Source: a virus | Virus record (IMG/VR): IMGVR_UViG_3300017605_000364 | Coordinates: 1-51,505 of that record | Length of the DNA: 51,505 nucleotides | Strand: one strand, 5' to 3' | In this document: positions 29,845-38,932 of the stretch, one piece after another | Layout of the letters: every line of letters starts with the position of its first letter | How positions within the stretch are numbered: position 1 is the first letter of the stretch | Notes under the pieces: model-generated | Database searches by the model: none | What the model saw: the letters and a program-made list of their open reading frames with translations, nothing else | What the model was told of the DNA's origin: nothing | Position numbers and translations under genes: made by a program

Positions 29845-32835
29845 TCACAGGGCTAGGACGCCGGGCGTCGCGAACTCGATGGGTGTCGGCTGCCCCGTGG
29901 CGGCGCTGGTCGCAGTGTGCGCCATGGCGGCAGTGCCCAGCACGCCGCGGGTAACCGCGAGCGTCTGCGGGGTGAGCGCCGTCAGATTGTCCCAGTGGGT
30001 CGAGAAGGGCGTCGGGTTGGTCCAGCCGCCAGGGACCGATGAATAGAACGTGATGTACCCAGGTGCGGTGACGTTGACTGCGGAGAGTTGGGAGAGCCAA
30101 GCGGTCGGCTCAGGGTCGCCCGACCTGTACGCCTTCATGCGCGCGATGCGTCCGAAGGCGGAGATCCGCACACGGATCACGTCACCCGGGCTAACGTTGG
30201 AGATCGAGTGGAATACCGGATCGAACTGGGTTTCGGCGTTATTAATGACTTCGTGCAGGTTTGCCGTATAGCCACTACCCGCAATGTCGAAGATGCGGAA
30301 ATCGAGGTAATTACCTCCGACGACGCGAGTGCGCATGCCGTATTGACCGGTACCGGCGCCAGTGCTCGCAACCGGATCGATGTCGAGATAGAAGTCAAAG
30401 TCTGAGCACGTGATATTCATTTTCACTTCGACGGTGCTCGGCACTGCGGTGTGCTCGGTCAGTCCTGTAGTCCCGTCGGTCCTGGCGTTGGCGTTGGCGT
30501 CGTACGTCTGGCCGCTGTCCGCCGTGCCCCAACCGCCGGCCACCACGCGCGTAAAGGTGTCGGCCATCCCCGACGCCGCGCCGTTAATGATCATCTTTTC
30601 GCCGTCGATTCGTATGACCGCCCGACCGCCGTACCAGTCGTCAGAGTCGATCGACAGCGAGGGAGTCGACGAGCCGAACAGCGTGAGATCGCCCGAGGCC
30701 ATGTCGTTATTGAGCATCCATGTCTCCGGGATGGCGTACCCGAGGAACTCGTCGCTGTCGCCAGAAACGGCCGCCGACCGGAATATCCGGTGCGGGCTGA
30801 ACGGTGACAGGTTGAGATCAACATCCCAGACCTTCTGGTCAAAGCTCTCCGTGTAACCCTCGAGCACCTGGTCGATGTCGTCCGGCGGCTGGTCGGCCGG
30901 CGGATGCAGGATGCGTATGCGAGCGCCGATGTCGCAGGCGAGCCAGGCCGATATCAGCGGCGTCGCCGCCAGACGTGCGAAGTTGATCTTTACCGACGGG
31001 TAGCGCGACTCGTCCACCGTGCCATGAACCAGTCGATAGCTGGCCTGGATGGCAAGATCGGGATAGTCGGCGAAGGTGTTGACCTGCCTCGAGGTATCGA
31101 TCTTGCCAGCCTTGCCGGTGCCAGCGCTGCCCGCGGTCTGCACCTGGCGGGAGAATGAGCCGGTCACGCTGCCGTTGATTCTGGTAACGGTGACATCGTT
31201 GCGGATCAGCTGATCATCGTCGATAGGCGTGAAGTCGGGCGACAGCTGGCCGAGCGCGTTGTCCAACGTGAGATCCGGCGCCTGATTGGTGAACGCCGAG
31301 TTGACATAGAGCGTCAGGACGCCAGTGCGGTGCTCGGTCAACACACCGTTGTCGGCGTCGCGGGACTGGCGAGCCACGTTCAGGAACGTGTCGATCGCCC
31401 ACGGTCCCATGGAGATGAGCTGCGGGGTGCCCACGAAGGCGATCGGTACGCCCTCCTGGGCGCACAGCGTGGCAAGGTTGCTGGTCGGAAACCCGCCATT
31501 GAAGCCGCTCAGGCTGGACTGCACCATATTGGCGGCGGCGCTGATCGCGCCCACAACTCCGCCAAAGCCGCCGTTGGCATGGATTGAAGCCATGCCGAAG
31601 GTGACGCTTGGCAGGTTGGGATCGGGCGTATGGCCGACCGAGGTCACCGATCCGAGACTGGCCAGGGCGACCGCCCCATTGCTGCCGAGGCCGCTGCCGC
31701 TCTCGATCCTGGCCGGCACCCAGAACCAGGCAAAATCGTACGATCCAGGTACGCCAGCGGTCGGGACCACGGCTAGGTTAAACATGAATGGAATTGCGTA
31801 GAAATCTACGTCTGCGGCGATGGCCTGGGCGTTGCCCGGTAGCAGTTGCGTGCCGGACGAGTTGAACGCTTGGAGCTGTAGCGTCGCGCGTCCTGGCGTG
31901 CTGGTCGGGTTGAGCGTCGCAGTCCAGCGCACCGCCGTGCCGTCGGTGGTGAAGTCGAACAGCGTGACGGTGGTGGAGGGCTTAGTCGGCACGTTGAGCA
32001 CGGTGCCCAGCCGAAACTGACTCATCGGCGCCGGCGCCGTGTAGTACCCACGAACCGCGTCGCCAGTGGCCAGCGCGAACGTTGGCAATGGCAATGTGCC
32101 CTTGGCGGTGCCGTCGGCTGCCCTCGTCGGCGTACCCGCCACGACGAGCGGTTGCTGGTCGGAGAAGTACGACGCGAATTGACTCGAGGCCGCTCCGTCC
32201 TCCATCGGCCAGAACGCGACGATATCCGTGAGCGCCGCTTTGCCGCGCACCACCGCCGAGCGGATCGGCGTCGAGCCCTGGCCGAGGCGGCGCGTGATGC
32301 CCTCCGCGACGATGCTCACGTATTTGAACTTTCCGGACGTATCTGACTTCAACGGCCATGACGGCACGAAGCCGATAAACCGTGTCCTCGCGCCGGTACC
32401 GGGATCGATGTCGACCCGTAGCGGCGTATTGCGGCCGAACTGTCCGAACCAGGGCCCGGCCGGGTTGCGCGGCGAGAAGATCCCCGGGATGTTGTACGGA
32501 GGGATGGCGAAGTTTTTCAGCGTCAGCGCGCAGGAGCTCGGCGGCGCCTCTGACTGCTCGTCCTGGCGGCCGCGCTTGATAACGATGCGATTGGCCCAGA
32601 GCACATAGGCCGTGATGTCGGTCCAGATGTAGGTGGACGGGTTGGCGTTGGGATCGGCGCCGAGCGCGATATATACCCGGATCGCCAGATTTGTGCCCGG
32701 ATAGGTGACGACGGGCAGCGAGGTCGAGTTGGTCGTATCGCCGCCCAGTCCGCCCGCGGCCGCGTCCCTGCCACCGTGGCCGTAGCCACGGTGAATAGCG
32801 CGACGGATGCGCAGCGAGCGGGTGGGCGTCGGCAT
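29845..32835 (-). CDS. Large minor tail protein (996 aa)
   Basis: Basic, Gly-rich start, then VYIALGADPNANPSTYIWTD and WANRIVIKRGRQDEQSEAPP as in actinophage minor tail proteins of the baseplate hub region. A beta-rich middle follows, then a C-terminal jelly-roll/LamG-like segment (residues ~745-960). It overlaps the previous gene by one base. Probably builds the tail tip or adsorption apparatus. A carbohydrate-binding role for the C-terminal domain is inference. Confidence 0.75.
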   Translation of the reverse strand: MPTPTRSLRIRRAIHRGYGHGGRDAAAGGLGGDTTNSTSLPVVTYPGTNLAIRVYIALGADPNANPSTYIWTDITAYVLWANRIVIKRGRQDEQSEAPPSSCALTLKNFAIPPYNIPGIFSPRNPAGPWFGQFGRNTPLRVDIDPGTGARTRFIGFVPSWPLKSDTSGKFKYVSIVAEGITRRLGQGSTPIRSAVVRGKAALTDIVAFWPMEDGAASSQFASYFSDQQPLVVAGTPTRAADGTAKGTLPLPTFALATGDAVRGYYTAPAPMSQFRLGTVLNVPTKPSTTVTLFDFTTDGTAVRWTATLNPTSTPGRATLQLQAFNSSGTQLLPGNAQAIAADVDFYAIPFMFNLAVVPTAGVPGSYDFAWFWVPARIESGSGLGSNGAVALASLGSVTSVGHTPDPNLPSVTFGMASIHANGGFGGVVGAISAAANMVQSSLSGFNGGFPTSNLATLCAQEGVPIAFVGTPQLISMGPWAIDTFLNVARQSRDADNGVLTEHRTGVLTLYVNSAFTNQAPDLTLDNALGQLSPDFTPIDDDQLIRNDVTVTRINGSVTGSFSRQVQTAGSAGTGKAGKIDTSRQVNTFADYPDLAIQASYRLVHGTVDESRYPSVKINFARLAATPLISAWLACDIGARIRILHPPADQPPDDIDQVLEGYTESFDQKVWDVDLNLSPFSPHRIFRSAAVSGDSDEFLGYAIPETWMLNNDMASGDLTLFGSSTPSLSIDSDDWYGGRAVIRIDGEKMIINGAASGMADTFTRVVAGGWGTADSGQTYDANANARTDGTTGLTEHTAVPSTVEVKMNITCSDFDFYLDIDPVASTGAGTGQYGMRTRVVGGNYLDFRIFDIAGSGYTANLHEVINNAETQFDPVFHSISNVSPGDVIRVRISAFGRIARMKAYRSGDPEPTAWLSQLSAVNVTAPGYITFYSSVPGGWTNPTPFSTHWDNLTALTPQTLAVTRGVLGTAAMAHTATSAATGQPTPIEFATPGVLAL

Positions 32836-33407
32836 CAGTTCAGGCTCTCGAGCGCGTAGTCATGCACGAGAATCGAGTTGCTACCCGAGTTGACCGACCA
32901 TTTGCCGAAAAAGTCGACCACGTTGGCCACGGTCGAATCGAAGCCCGTACCGACCGCCGGCGCGCTCGCCTGCCACGGCAGTGCGCCGATTCCGCCAGCA
33001 CTCTGCAGCGGTGAGCCGATGACGGCCTCCGACTCCCAGACGCCGTTAGCCATAATGTTCGCCGAGGTGCCCGATCCGACCGCGCGCACCGTCAGCAGTA
33101 GCTCGAGCCACCAGGACGTGTTGGTCTTGGCGACGACGTTCAGCGCGAAGGCCTGCGAGGTCGTCACGATGATCGGAGTCGAATTGAACCGCACGTCGAG
33201 CGTGAGGGTGCCGGGCGTGGTGACCACGGTCGAGATGCGCCCGTGCGCAGTGATCCGAAACTTTTTGCCGATCACGTCGATGAAGTTAGCCGGCAAAGTG
33301 TATTTGGCCTGCCCCAGCAGGAGTGATGTAGCCGTGGTCGAGGCGGACAGCGCCGGGCCGTCGGCCTGCTGTCCGATCAACAGATTGGCGTAGCCGTCAG
33401 ATGGCAT
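32835..33407 (-). CDS. Tail-associated beta-rich protein, paralogue of the gene at 41946-42536
   Basis: 190 residues. TLPANFIDVIGKKFRITAHG, VVTTPGTLTLDVRFNSTPII and GTGFDSTVANVVDFFGKWSV align with TVPAGFFVPGKTLEINMRGD, IVTTPGTITFQVMVGAVIAF and GTGFDSTAAQKIDIFAGFSI in the head-region protein. Such single-domain jelly-roll-like proteins decorate phage particles. This copy lies between tape measure and the large minor tail protein. Confidence 0.7.
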   Translation of the reverse strand: MPSDGYANLLIGQQADGPALSASTTATSLLLGQAKYTLPANFIDVIGKKFRITAHGRISTVVTTPGTLTLDVRFNSTPIIVTTSQAFALNVVAKTNTSWWLELLLTVRAVGSGTSANIMANGVWESEAVIGSPLQSAGGIGALPWQASAPAVGTGFDSTVANVVDFFGKWSVNSGSNSILVHDYALESLN

Positions 33408-33419
33408 GAGGCGCCTTTC

Positions 33420-35750
33420 TCAGGATGCCGTAGCGGTGGGTAGGTTGGTGATACCGAGGATGTCCGGACGGCCGCCCTTGGCCCGTACAGCCTGCGCAAT
33501 GAGCCAGATAATCGCGTCGCCGAGCTGCGAGCCGTCAGAGCCAACCGTGACATGCATGTTGCCGCCGCCACCGCCGCCCGCGCTGGCCATGCGCATCGAA
33601 TCGCCGTAGCTGTGCACCATCGAGCCGTACGGCAGGTCGAGCAGCTCTGGCCCGTCCTCGCCGACCCAGGTGCGGCCGCCGCGCTGGCCACCACTGGCCG
33701 CCCCTATGATGCCGCCGCTGCGGTTGCCGCGGTTGACGCGGTGCGCCTCGACGTCCGTCTCGTGGATCTGCTGTAGCGCCTGCTGGATGTTCGTTTTGAC
33801 CGTTATTCCGATTTCCTTTGGAATGAGGTCAATTGAGGCGGTGACCTGATCGAGCTGGTTGACGTACTCCGCCGCGGCCTGCGCGTTCAGGCCAAGCGCG
33901 GTCAGTTGCGCCATGAGCTTCTGTTTCAGGCCATCGGTCGACTCATTGTTTTCGGCGAGCTTGACGGCCAGGGCCTCATAGTCGCGGACGAGGTCGCGCA
34001 CGGAGGCGGCGTTGTCGCGTCCGGCCTGCGTGTTGCGATCGAGCGTGCCGGCGCCCTTTTCTCCCGCGTCGCGCTGATCTTTGAGCTGTTTCGTGAACCG
34101 CTCGATATCGTTGGCGACCTTGTCTTGCGCCTCGCCCATGGCGAAAGCGTCGTCAATGATGCTTTTAAGGCTCTTGTCGAGATCGTCGAAGCTGGTCGCC
34201 GCCGCCGCGGCCGCCGCGCCCAGTGACTGCGTCGGGCCGGTGGCGTCCTCAGTGGCGGCCTTGTATTGCGGCAGGGCGCTGATGAGCGTATCGACCGACA
34301 CGCCCATTTTGTCGGCCATGTCGTGAATGATCGAGAGAGCTCGCGCGCCCTCGCCGTTGGCCTGCAGCTGGGCGAGCGAGGCGTCGAACGCTTTCACGCG
34401 CTCGGCGTCCTGATCGAACGAACCGCCCAGGCCGACCAGTGATGCCGACGTGATGCTGATGTCGTTGAGCACCTTATTGAAGCCGGACGCCGACGCCGTC
34501 TGTAGCGCGTGGGTCAGATCATCGGCGTTGTCGCCGAAGACGCGCGCGCCCTCGCCCGCGAGTTTGGCTTGGCCATCCCACTTCTCGAGTGAGCGTGTCG
34601 TGTCGTCGATGTTGGCGGCAAGTGGCTTCCATACGGTCTCATTGAGCACCGTGCCAGCGATCTGCAGCGCCACGAACGCCGCGGCCATCTTGCCGACGCC
34701 GACGATGGCGCCAGCCGTCGCCCGCTGGAAAGCGCTCGTACTGAGAGACATTTCGAGCAGGGCGGCCCTGGTCGCCACGATGCGGGGCGCCAGCACCAGC
34801 AGCGACGCGGCGAGCGCGCTTACGCCGGCCACGACAATCGTGATAGGTCCGGGCAGCGTCTGTACTGTGCGCGCGAATCCGACCAGCACGTTCTGACCGA
34901 ACGCGACGACGGGCAGGAACTCTTTACCGATGACGGCCTTTGCGTTCTCCACCTCGGCGGTCGCGATGCGGGTAGCGTTAGCCAGGCCGGTCGAAGTGTC
35001 GGCAAAATCGCCCTGCGTGGTGGCCGTCTGCTCCATGATCTCTTTGAGCGTGGCCGTCGCTTTGTCCTGCATGGTCAGCTGCGAGGTGGCGGTCTTTCCG
35101 GTTGCGGCGAGCGCTTTCTGCTCGATCGTTACGGCGTTGATCGACACGCCAAACCGCCGGATCGGCTCCGTCTCACCGCGCAGCGCCGCCTGTACGGCGA
35201 CCAGCGTCTCGCCGACATCGACGTTGAAGACCGAGCCCATGTCCGCGGCGCGCTTAGTCAAGTTGATCGTCTGCTCAGCGACCTGGTCGGCGGTGAAGCC
35301 GAAGTTTTTGAGCATCGCGCCCAGCGGGGTTGCCGCCTCATTGAATGCCCGTGTGCTCAGGCCGAAGGCGGCGGCGTTGTTATTGCCCCAATCGTGAATG
35401 ATTTTCGCACTTGCGCCGAAAGTCTTGTCGACCGCGTTGAGCGACTCATTCAGGTTGCTGGCCGCCGCAATGGTTGACGAGACAAGCTCTTTGACCTTCT
35501 GGGCGCCGCGCTGGATCAGGTCGGCGACGAGGATTCCGCCCGCGATTTTGCCGACGTCGGCGAAGGCCAGCCCGAGAGAGTTGGTCTTTTTCTTGAGAGT
35601 CTCGACGGCGGCGCCGGCCGAATCGGCGCCGCCGTCCACAGAGGCAGCCAGCTTTTTCGCCCGCGCGGTCGCGCTGTCGAAACCCTGCGCCGACATGTCT
35701 TTCGACGTGACGCGGATCTCGACAACGTTGGGACCGGTGGGCGTCGTCAT
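33420..35750 (-). CDS. Tape measure protein
   Basis: 776 residues, the longest gene of the tail module. N terminus VVEIRVTSKDMSAQGFDSAT, long helices, VDKTFGASAKIIHDWGNNNA (TP901-type tape-measure core), a hydrophobic segment PITIVVAGVSALAASLLVLA, and a C terminus with GGRTWVGEDGPELLDLPYGS, as found in many actinophage tape measures. At about 1.5 angstroms per residue it would set a tail near 115 nm. The gene follows the tail tube and chaperone-like genes. Confidence 0.9.
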   Translation of the reverse strand: MTTPTGPNVVEIRVTSKDMSAQGFDSATARAKKLAASVDGGADSAGAAVETLKKKTNSLGLAFADVGKIAGGILVADLIQRGAQKVKELVSSTIAAASNLNESLNAVDKTFGASAKIIHDWGNNNAAAFGLSTRAFNEAATPLGAMLKNFGFTADQVAEQTINLTKRAADMGSVFNVDVGETLVAVQAALRGETEPIRRFGVSINAVTIEQKALAATGKTATSQLTMQDKATATLKEIMEQTATTQGDFADTSTGLANATRIATAEVENAKAVIGKEFLPVVAFGQNVLVGFARTVQTLPGPITIVVAGVSALAASLLVLAPRIVATRAALLEMSLSTSAFQRATAGAIVGVGKMAAAFVALQIAGTVLNETVWKPLAANIDDTTRSLEKWDGQAKLAGEGARVFGDNADDLTHALQTASASGFNKVLNDISITSASLVGLGGSFDQDAERVKAFDASLAQLQANGEGARALSIIHDMADKMGVSVDTLISALPQYKAATEDATGPTQSLGAAAAAAATSFDDLDKSLKSIIDDAFAMGEAQDKVANDIERFTKQLKDQRDAGEKGAGTLDRNTQAGRDNAASVRDLVRDYEALAVKLAENNESTDGLKQKLMAQLTALGLNAQAAAEYVNQLDQVTASIDLIPKEIGITVKTNIQQALQQIHETDVEAHRVNRGNRSGGIIGAASGGQRGGRTWVGEDGPELLDLPYGSMVHSYGDSMRMASAGGGGGGNMHVTVGSDGSQLGDAIIWLIAQAVRAKGGRPDILGITNLPTATAS

Positions 35751-35753
35751 TGG

Positions 35754-36179
35754 CTACCCCGCCAGCTCGAGCGGGGCGACGTTCAGCGTGGCCTCGATCT
35801 CCTCTGGCGTCATATCGCGCGAGCCGGCCTGTAGCGCCCGCTGCACCGCCTCGAGCCACGCCACGGCGAGCGCGTTGACCATGGCCGGCTCTTGACTCTC
35901 GACGCCCTCGAGCGTGGTGGACACGCGGCGGCCGGCCGGCTCCTCGAGGTTCCAGTCGACCAGCACGGCGGCGAACGCCTCGTAGAGGTCGCTCATCGCC
36001 GCAATGTCCTCGGCGGTGGGTGGGTCGGAGACCTCGCGATCGGCCAAGCCCGCGATGCGCTTGTAGGCCGCCACGGAGCCAGCCCGCACGGTCATCCAGA
36101 GGCCCTCGAGCTCGCCGTCGAAGATGATGCGGTAGAGCTTGCGCGCAACGACGAAGCCGCCGGTTTCGGTGAGCGGCAT
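35754..36179 (-). CDS. Probable tail assembly chaperone
   Basis: 141 residues: FVVARKLYRIIFDGELEGLW, MTVRAGSVAAYKRIAGLADR and a helical, acidic end. Size and place directly before the tape measure match the first chaperone (lambda gpG-like). No room for the usual frameshift extension (gpGT) before the tape-measure start four bases later, so this phage seems to use a single product. Confidence 0.75.
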   Translation of the reverse strand: MPLTETGGFVVARKLYRIIFDGELEGLWMTVRAGSVAAYKRIAGLADREVSDPPTAEDIAAMSDLYEAFAAVLVDWNLEEPAGRRVSTTLEGVESQEPAMVNALAVAWLEAVQRALQAGSRDMTPEEIEATLNVAPLELAG

Positions 36180-36183
36180 CGGC

Positions 36184-36591
36184 TCAGGCCCAGGTCGGAA
36201 CGGTGCCGTCAGCGAGCACACCCGGCGCCGTCCAGGTGAGCGAGCCATCCTGGCCGCGGGTGAGGGCGTAGTCGGTGAACAGGCATTCGTTGGGCAGGGT
36301 GTCGCCAGAGACGACGATGCTCACGGTGCGGTTCACCGACGTGCTCGGCACGGTCTTGAAGACCGAGTGAGCCGAGGTCGCCGCGTCGTTGAAAACACCG
36401 TTGAGCGTGATCGAGAAGTCGGCGAGCAGGAGCAGGCGCTCCATGGCTGACTTGTCGATGCCCGTCACGTCCTGCACGCCGCGCGGCACGCTGAACTGCA
36501 GGTTGGTGATGTCGTTCTTGATCGCCTGCGGAGTGCCGCCGCTGTCATCCACAGACAGCGTCGTCCAGCCGAGGCCAGCTTCTTTAGCCAT
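36184..36591 (-). CDS. Tail tube-like protein, shorter of two (135 aa)
   Basis: MAKEAGLGWTTLSVDDSGGT, then VTGIDKSAMERLLLLADFSI and TLNGVFNDAATSAHSVFK, ending PGVLADGTVPTWA. The DVTGIDKSAxERL and FNDA segments recur in the 251-residue protein four genes upstream, so both share the tail-tube fold. This one lies next to the chaperone gene, the usual position of the major tail protein. Confidence 0.8.
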   Translation of the reverse strand: MAKEAGLGWTTLSVDDSGGTPQAIKNDITNLQFSVPRGVQDVTGIDKSAMERLLLLADFSITLNGVFNDAATSAHSVFKTVPSTSVNRTVSIVVSGDTLPNECLFTDYALTRGQDGSLTWTAPGVLADGTVPTWA

Positions 36592-36811
36592 TGCTCACTT
36601 CCCCTTCGGCCCCTCTGGGCGCATAGATGATCTCGACGTCGCCGAGCGCGCCGACGATTGAGAGCAGTCGGTCGTCGCCGAACAGCTGAACGTAGACCCG
36701 CGCCGGCTCGCCCGGGCGCAGGTCGATGATCATTCTCTCGGTCTGGTTCGGATCTATGCCCAGATCGCGAATGGCCTCACGAAACACGTCAGACATCACG
36801 GTTACGGCCAC
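36584..36811 (-). CDS. Hypothetical tail-region protein (75 aa)
   Basis: MAVTVMSDVFREAIRDLGID then RMIIDLRPGEPARVYVQLFG and LGDVEIIYAPRGAEGEVSNG. GTG start has AGGGG seven bases upstream. Small alpha/beta protein between tail tube-like genes; may be a neck or tube accessory. Confidence 0.65.
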   Translation of the reverse strand: MAVTVMSDVFREAIRDLGIDPNQTERMIIDLRPGEPARVYVQLFGDDRLLSIVGALGDVEIIYAPRGAEGEVSNG

Positions 36812-36815
36812 GGCT

Positions 36816-37256
36816 TCACCCCTGCTCGATCGCTGTCTTGAGACGGTCCTGATGTTCGGCGAAGTCGTCGACCCAATCGTCCGCTTTGACCTGCCGCGGC
36901 TCAGTGCGGCGCGGGTTGCCGCGCCAGTCGCCGTCGCGCACCACATAGAGCGCCGGCCGCTCGAGCGGCACGTGATGCTTGACAAAGCACCGCTGACCGG
37001 CGGGAAATGTGAACGTTACTAGCGTTTCGCGCACTACCACGGTGAAGGCGCGTCCGCTGTGAAGGCGGATGTACTGGGCCTGCTGGCGGCCGAGGTCGGT
37101 GGCCACGTCCACCGCCGTCGACCAGCCATTGCGGTAAGCGTCGCAGTCGACCTCGAGGCAGGTCGCTACCCGCATATGCGTCTCGACCGGCTGCAGAATC
37201 TGGTACGTCTTGATCGCCTGCGGAGGCAGCGGCGACACGATCCGGTTGACCATCAT
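36816..37256 (-). CDS. Conserved structural-region protein (146 aa)
   Basis: QILQPVETHMRVATCLEVDC, WSTAVDVATDLGRQQAQYIR, FTFPAGQRCFVKHHVPLERP, ALYVVRDGDWRGNPRRTEPR and DWVDDFAEHQDRL form a pattern that recurs in actinophage tail modules. Three cysteines. Function unassigned. Starts in a TGATG overlap. Confidence 0.7.
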   Translation of the reverse strand: MMVNRIVSPLPPQAIKTYQILQPVETHMRVATCLEVDCDAYRNGWSTAVDVATDLGRQQAQYIRLHSGRAFTVVVRETLVTFTFPAGQRCFVKHHVPLERPALYVVRDGDWRGNPRRTEPRQVKADDWVDDFAEHQDRLKTAIEQG

Positions 37257-38011
37257 CAGAACGTCACGGCCGTAGCGTTGCGGGTGGCCATCACGTGGAA
37301 GACGGCGCTCGAGAAGGTGCCGGTGGTGACCACGCGCAGCCACCGCTTGATGTTGATAGCGGCCGTAGCGAGGCGCTGCGTGGTGCGGCCGGTCGCTGCG
37401 GTGAACGTCCAGCCAGCCACATCGGTGTAGGGGTCGCCTACGGCATTGTCGTCCGAGCTCTGGATCTTCACCGTCACCGAGGTACCGGCGAAGCTGAACA
37501 CCTGCAGGTAGGCCTGGCCACCGAACGCGCCGGGCGACACCGAGCCGAGGTCGACGCCCGTTCCGTTGGTGGCTGCCACATCGGTACGCTGGCCGGCCGT
37601 GAGCTGCGTGCCCCACTCGAGACCGAAGCCGTTGCTCAGGCTCTGGACGGCAAAGGTGAGCATGCCGTCGGCGGCGCGGGTCGGATCGTAGTTGATCTGT
37701 TTCGCGACCATGCACGCCGCGCTACCGCCGAGCGCCGTGCCGCGGCAGTAGGTCTCAATGACGTCGTTGAGCGTCAGCGGCGCGAGCACGAAGTGAGCAC
37801 CGACCGGCAGCGTATTAGCGTCGTTGAAAAAGCCTGAGTAGTTGATCGCGCCCTCGCGGACCAGGCCAAGACGCTCATGCGCCGACTTGTCGATGCCGGT
37901 CACGTCGCCCGCCTTCGGGCCGCCGCGGATCTGCTGAATCGAGCCGACATCGCCGCTCAGGTTGTAACCGTCGACGTACAGATTGTCGCCTAGGCCTGTT
38001 TGCTTAGCCAT
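37256..38011 (-). CDS. Major tail (tube) protein
   Basis: 251 residues: MAKQTGLGDNLYVDGYNLSG, DVTGIDKSAHERLGLVREGA, INYSGFFNDANTLPVGAHFV and, at the end, a C-terminal beta domain (VKIQSSDDNAVGDPYTDVAG to TRNATAVTF) that may be an Ig-like surface decoration. The first part resembles phage tail-tube proteins. Its relation to the shorter tail tube-like protein suggests a duplication with one copy gaining the C-terminal domain. Confidence 0.8.
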   Translation of the reverse strand: MAKQTGLGDNLYVDGYNLSGDVGSIQQIRGGPKAGDVTGIDKSAHERLGLVREGAINYSGFFNDANTLPVGAHFVLAPLTLNDVIETYCRGTALGGSAACMVAKQINYDPTRAADGMLTFAVQSLSNGFGLEWGTQLTAGQRTDVAATNGTGVDLGSVSPGAFGGQAYLQVFSFAGTSVTVKIQSSDDNAVGDPYTDVAGWTFTAATGRTTQRLATAAINIKRWLRVVTTGTFSSAVFHVMATRNATAVTF

Positions 38012-38018
38012 CGTTCAC

Positions 38019-38489
38019 CTATGCCGTTTCTGCCCAGGCGTCATCGATAATGAGAGGGATCGTCATTGTGTAGGCGCGGAACGCCGCGTTGTCCTGCGTC
38101 ATGTAGCCGGCGTCGCAGGACAGCGGCACGCCGGCCATGCCGCGCAGGTCGACGCAGCGGCACAGGCCGCCCAGCGTGAAAGCGCCGGCGTACTCCGCAT
38201 AGAGCGACGACGCCGCGCCCATGAGCTTTGGGTCGATCGCGTCCTGCGGCTCATACATCATGTTGATCGTGAGTCGGGATTGCCAAACCAGTAGCGCCGT
38301 GGTGGCGGCCAGGCCGGATTGAAAGCCGATCGCTGGCCCGATGCGCTGCAGCCAGAACGACGCGGCCAATCCCTGGCCGGGCTTGGCCTTCGGTTCGTGA
38401 CCGTTGACAGCGTCGAAGACGCCCAGCGCCATCGCATGCGACTCGAGCGCGGCGAGCAGGTTGTTGGCTGCGGCTTCGTCGATGGTCAT
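38019..38489 (-). CDS. Probable tail terminator / tail completion protein (156 aa)
   Basis: MTIDEAAANNLLAALESHAM at the start, GLAASFWLQRIGPAIGFQSG and SRLTINMMYEPQDAIDPKLM in the middle, ending AYTMTIPLIIDDAWAETA. Order (after the gp10-like gene, before the tube) and size match tail terminator proteins. ATGA overlap. Confidence 0.65.
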   Translation of the reverse strand: MTIDEAAANNLLAALESHAMALGVFDAVNGHEPKAKPGQGLAASFWLQRIGPAIGFQSGLAATTALLVWQSRLTINMMYEPQDAIDPKLMGAASSLYAEYAGAFTLGGLCRCVDLRGMAGVPLSCDAGYMTQDNAAFRAYTMTIPLIIDDAWAETA

Positions 38490-38932
38490 GAGACGCCACC
38501 GCCCAGCCGTGGCAGGTAGTGATTCAGGGTGTACTGGATCAACGCCGTCGCCTGCCCGCGCAGCTGCTGGGTGGCGCGGCGGAAGCTCGCGTAACCCTTG
38601 AATCGCGTCGTCTGGTTGCGCCGCGAGGTGCCCTCGAGCCACGGCCCGTAGATGATGCCGCGGTCATGTACCCAGGTGCCGACGCCCGGCGGGAACTGCT
38701 GCACGGTGATCTGTGTCTCGTAGTACGGCGTCGGGTGGCGGATCGAGCGGTCGAGGTTCTGCTGCACGTTGGCCAACCCCTGCTCGCCGACGCGCCGCTC
38801 GGCCTCGCGCAGAAACTCAGCGATGATCGGCGCAGCAGGGTTGCCGAACAGCGTAGGCGCGGCAACGTTCGATCCGCCAAACAGCGGGCCGGAAAGGATC
38901 ACGTCAACCGAGAAGTCTGCGCCGACGCTCAT
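38486..38932 (-). CDS. HK97 gp10-like head-tail closure protein
   Basis: 148 residues. FLREAERRVGEQGLANVQQN, YYETQITVQQFPPGVGTWVH, YGPWLEGTSRRNQTTRFKGY then a helical end: the YG-WLE motif after a beta strand is characteristic of HK97 gp10/neck proteins. ATGA overlap with the adaptor gene. Confidence 0.75.
   Translation of the reverse strand: MSVGADFSVDVILSGPLFGGSNVAAPTLFGNPAAPIIAEFLREAERRVGEQGLANVQQNLDRSIRHPTPYYETQITVQQFPPGVGTWVHDRGIIYGPWLEGTSRRNQTTRFKGYASFRRATQQLRGQATALIQYTLNHYLPRLGGGVS

Noticed and set aside
35754-36179. Programmed -1 frameshift extending the tail chaperone
   Set aside because: No slippery heptamer with a continuing open frame was seen, and the tape-measure start follows after four bases.
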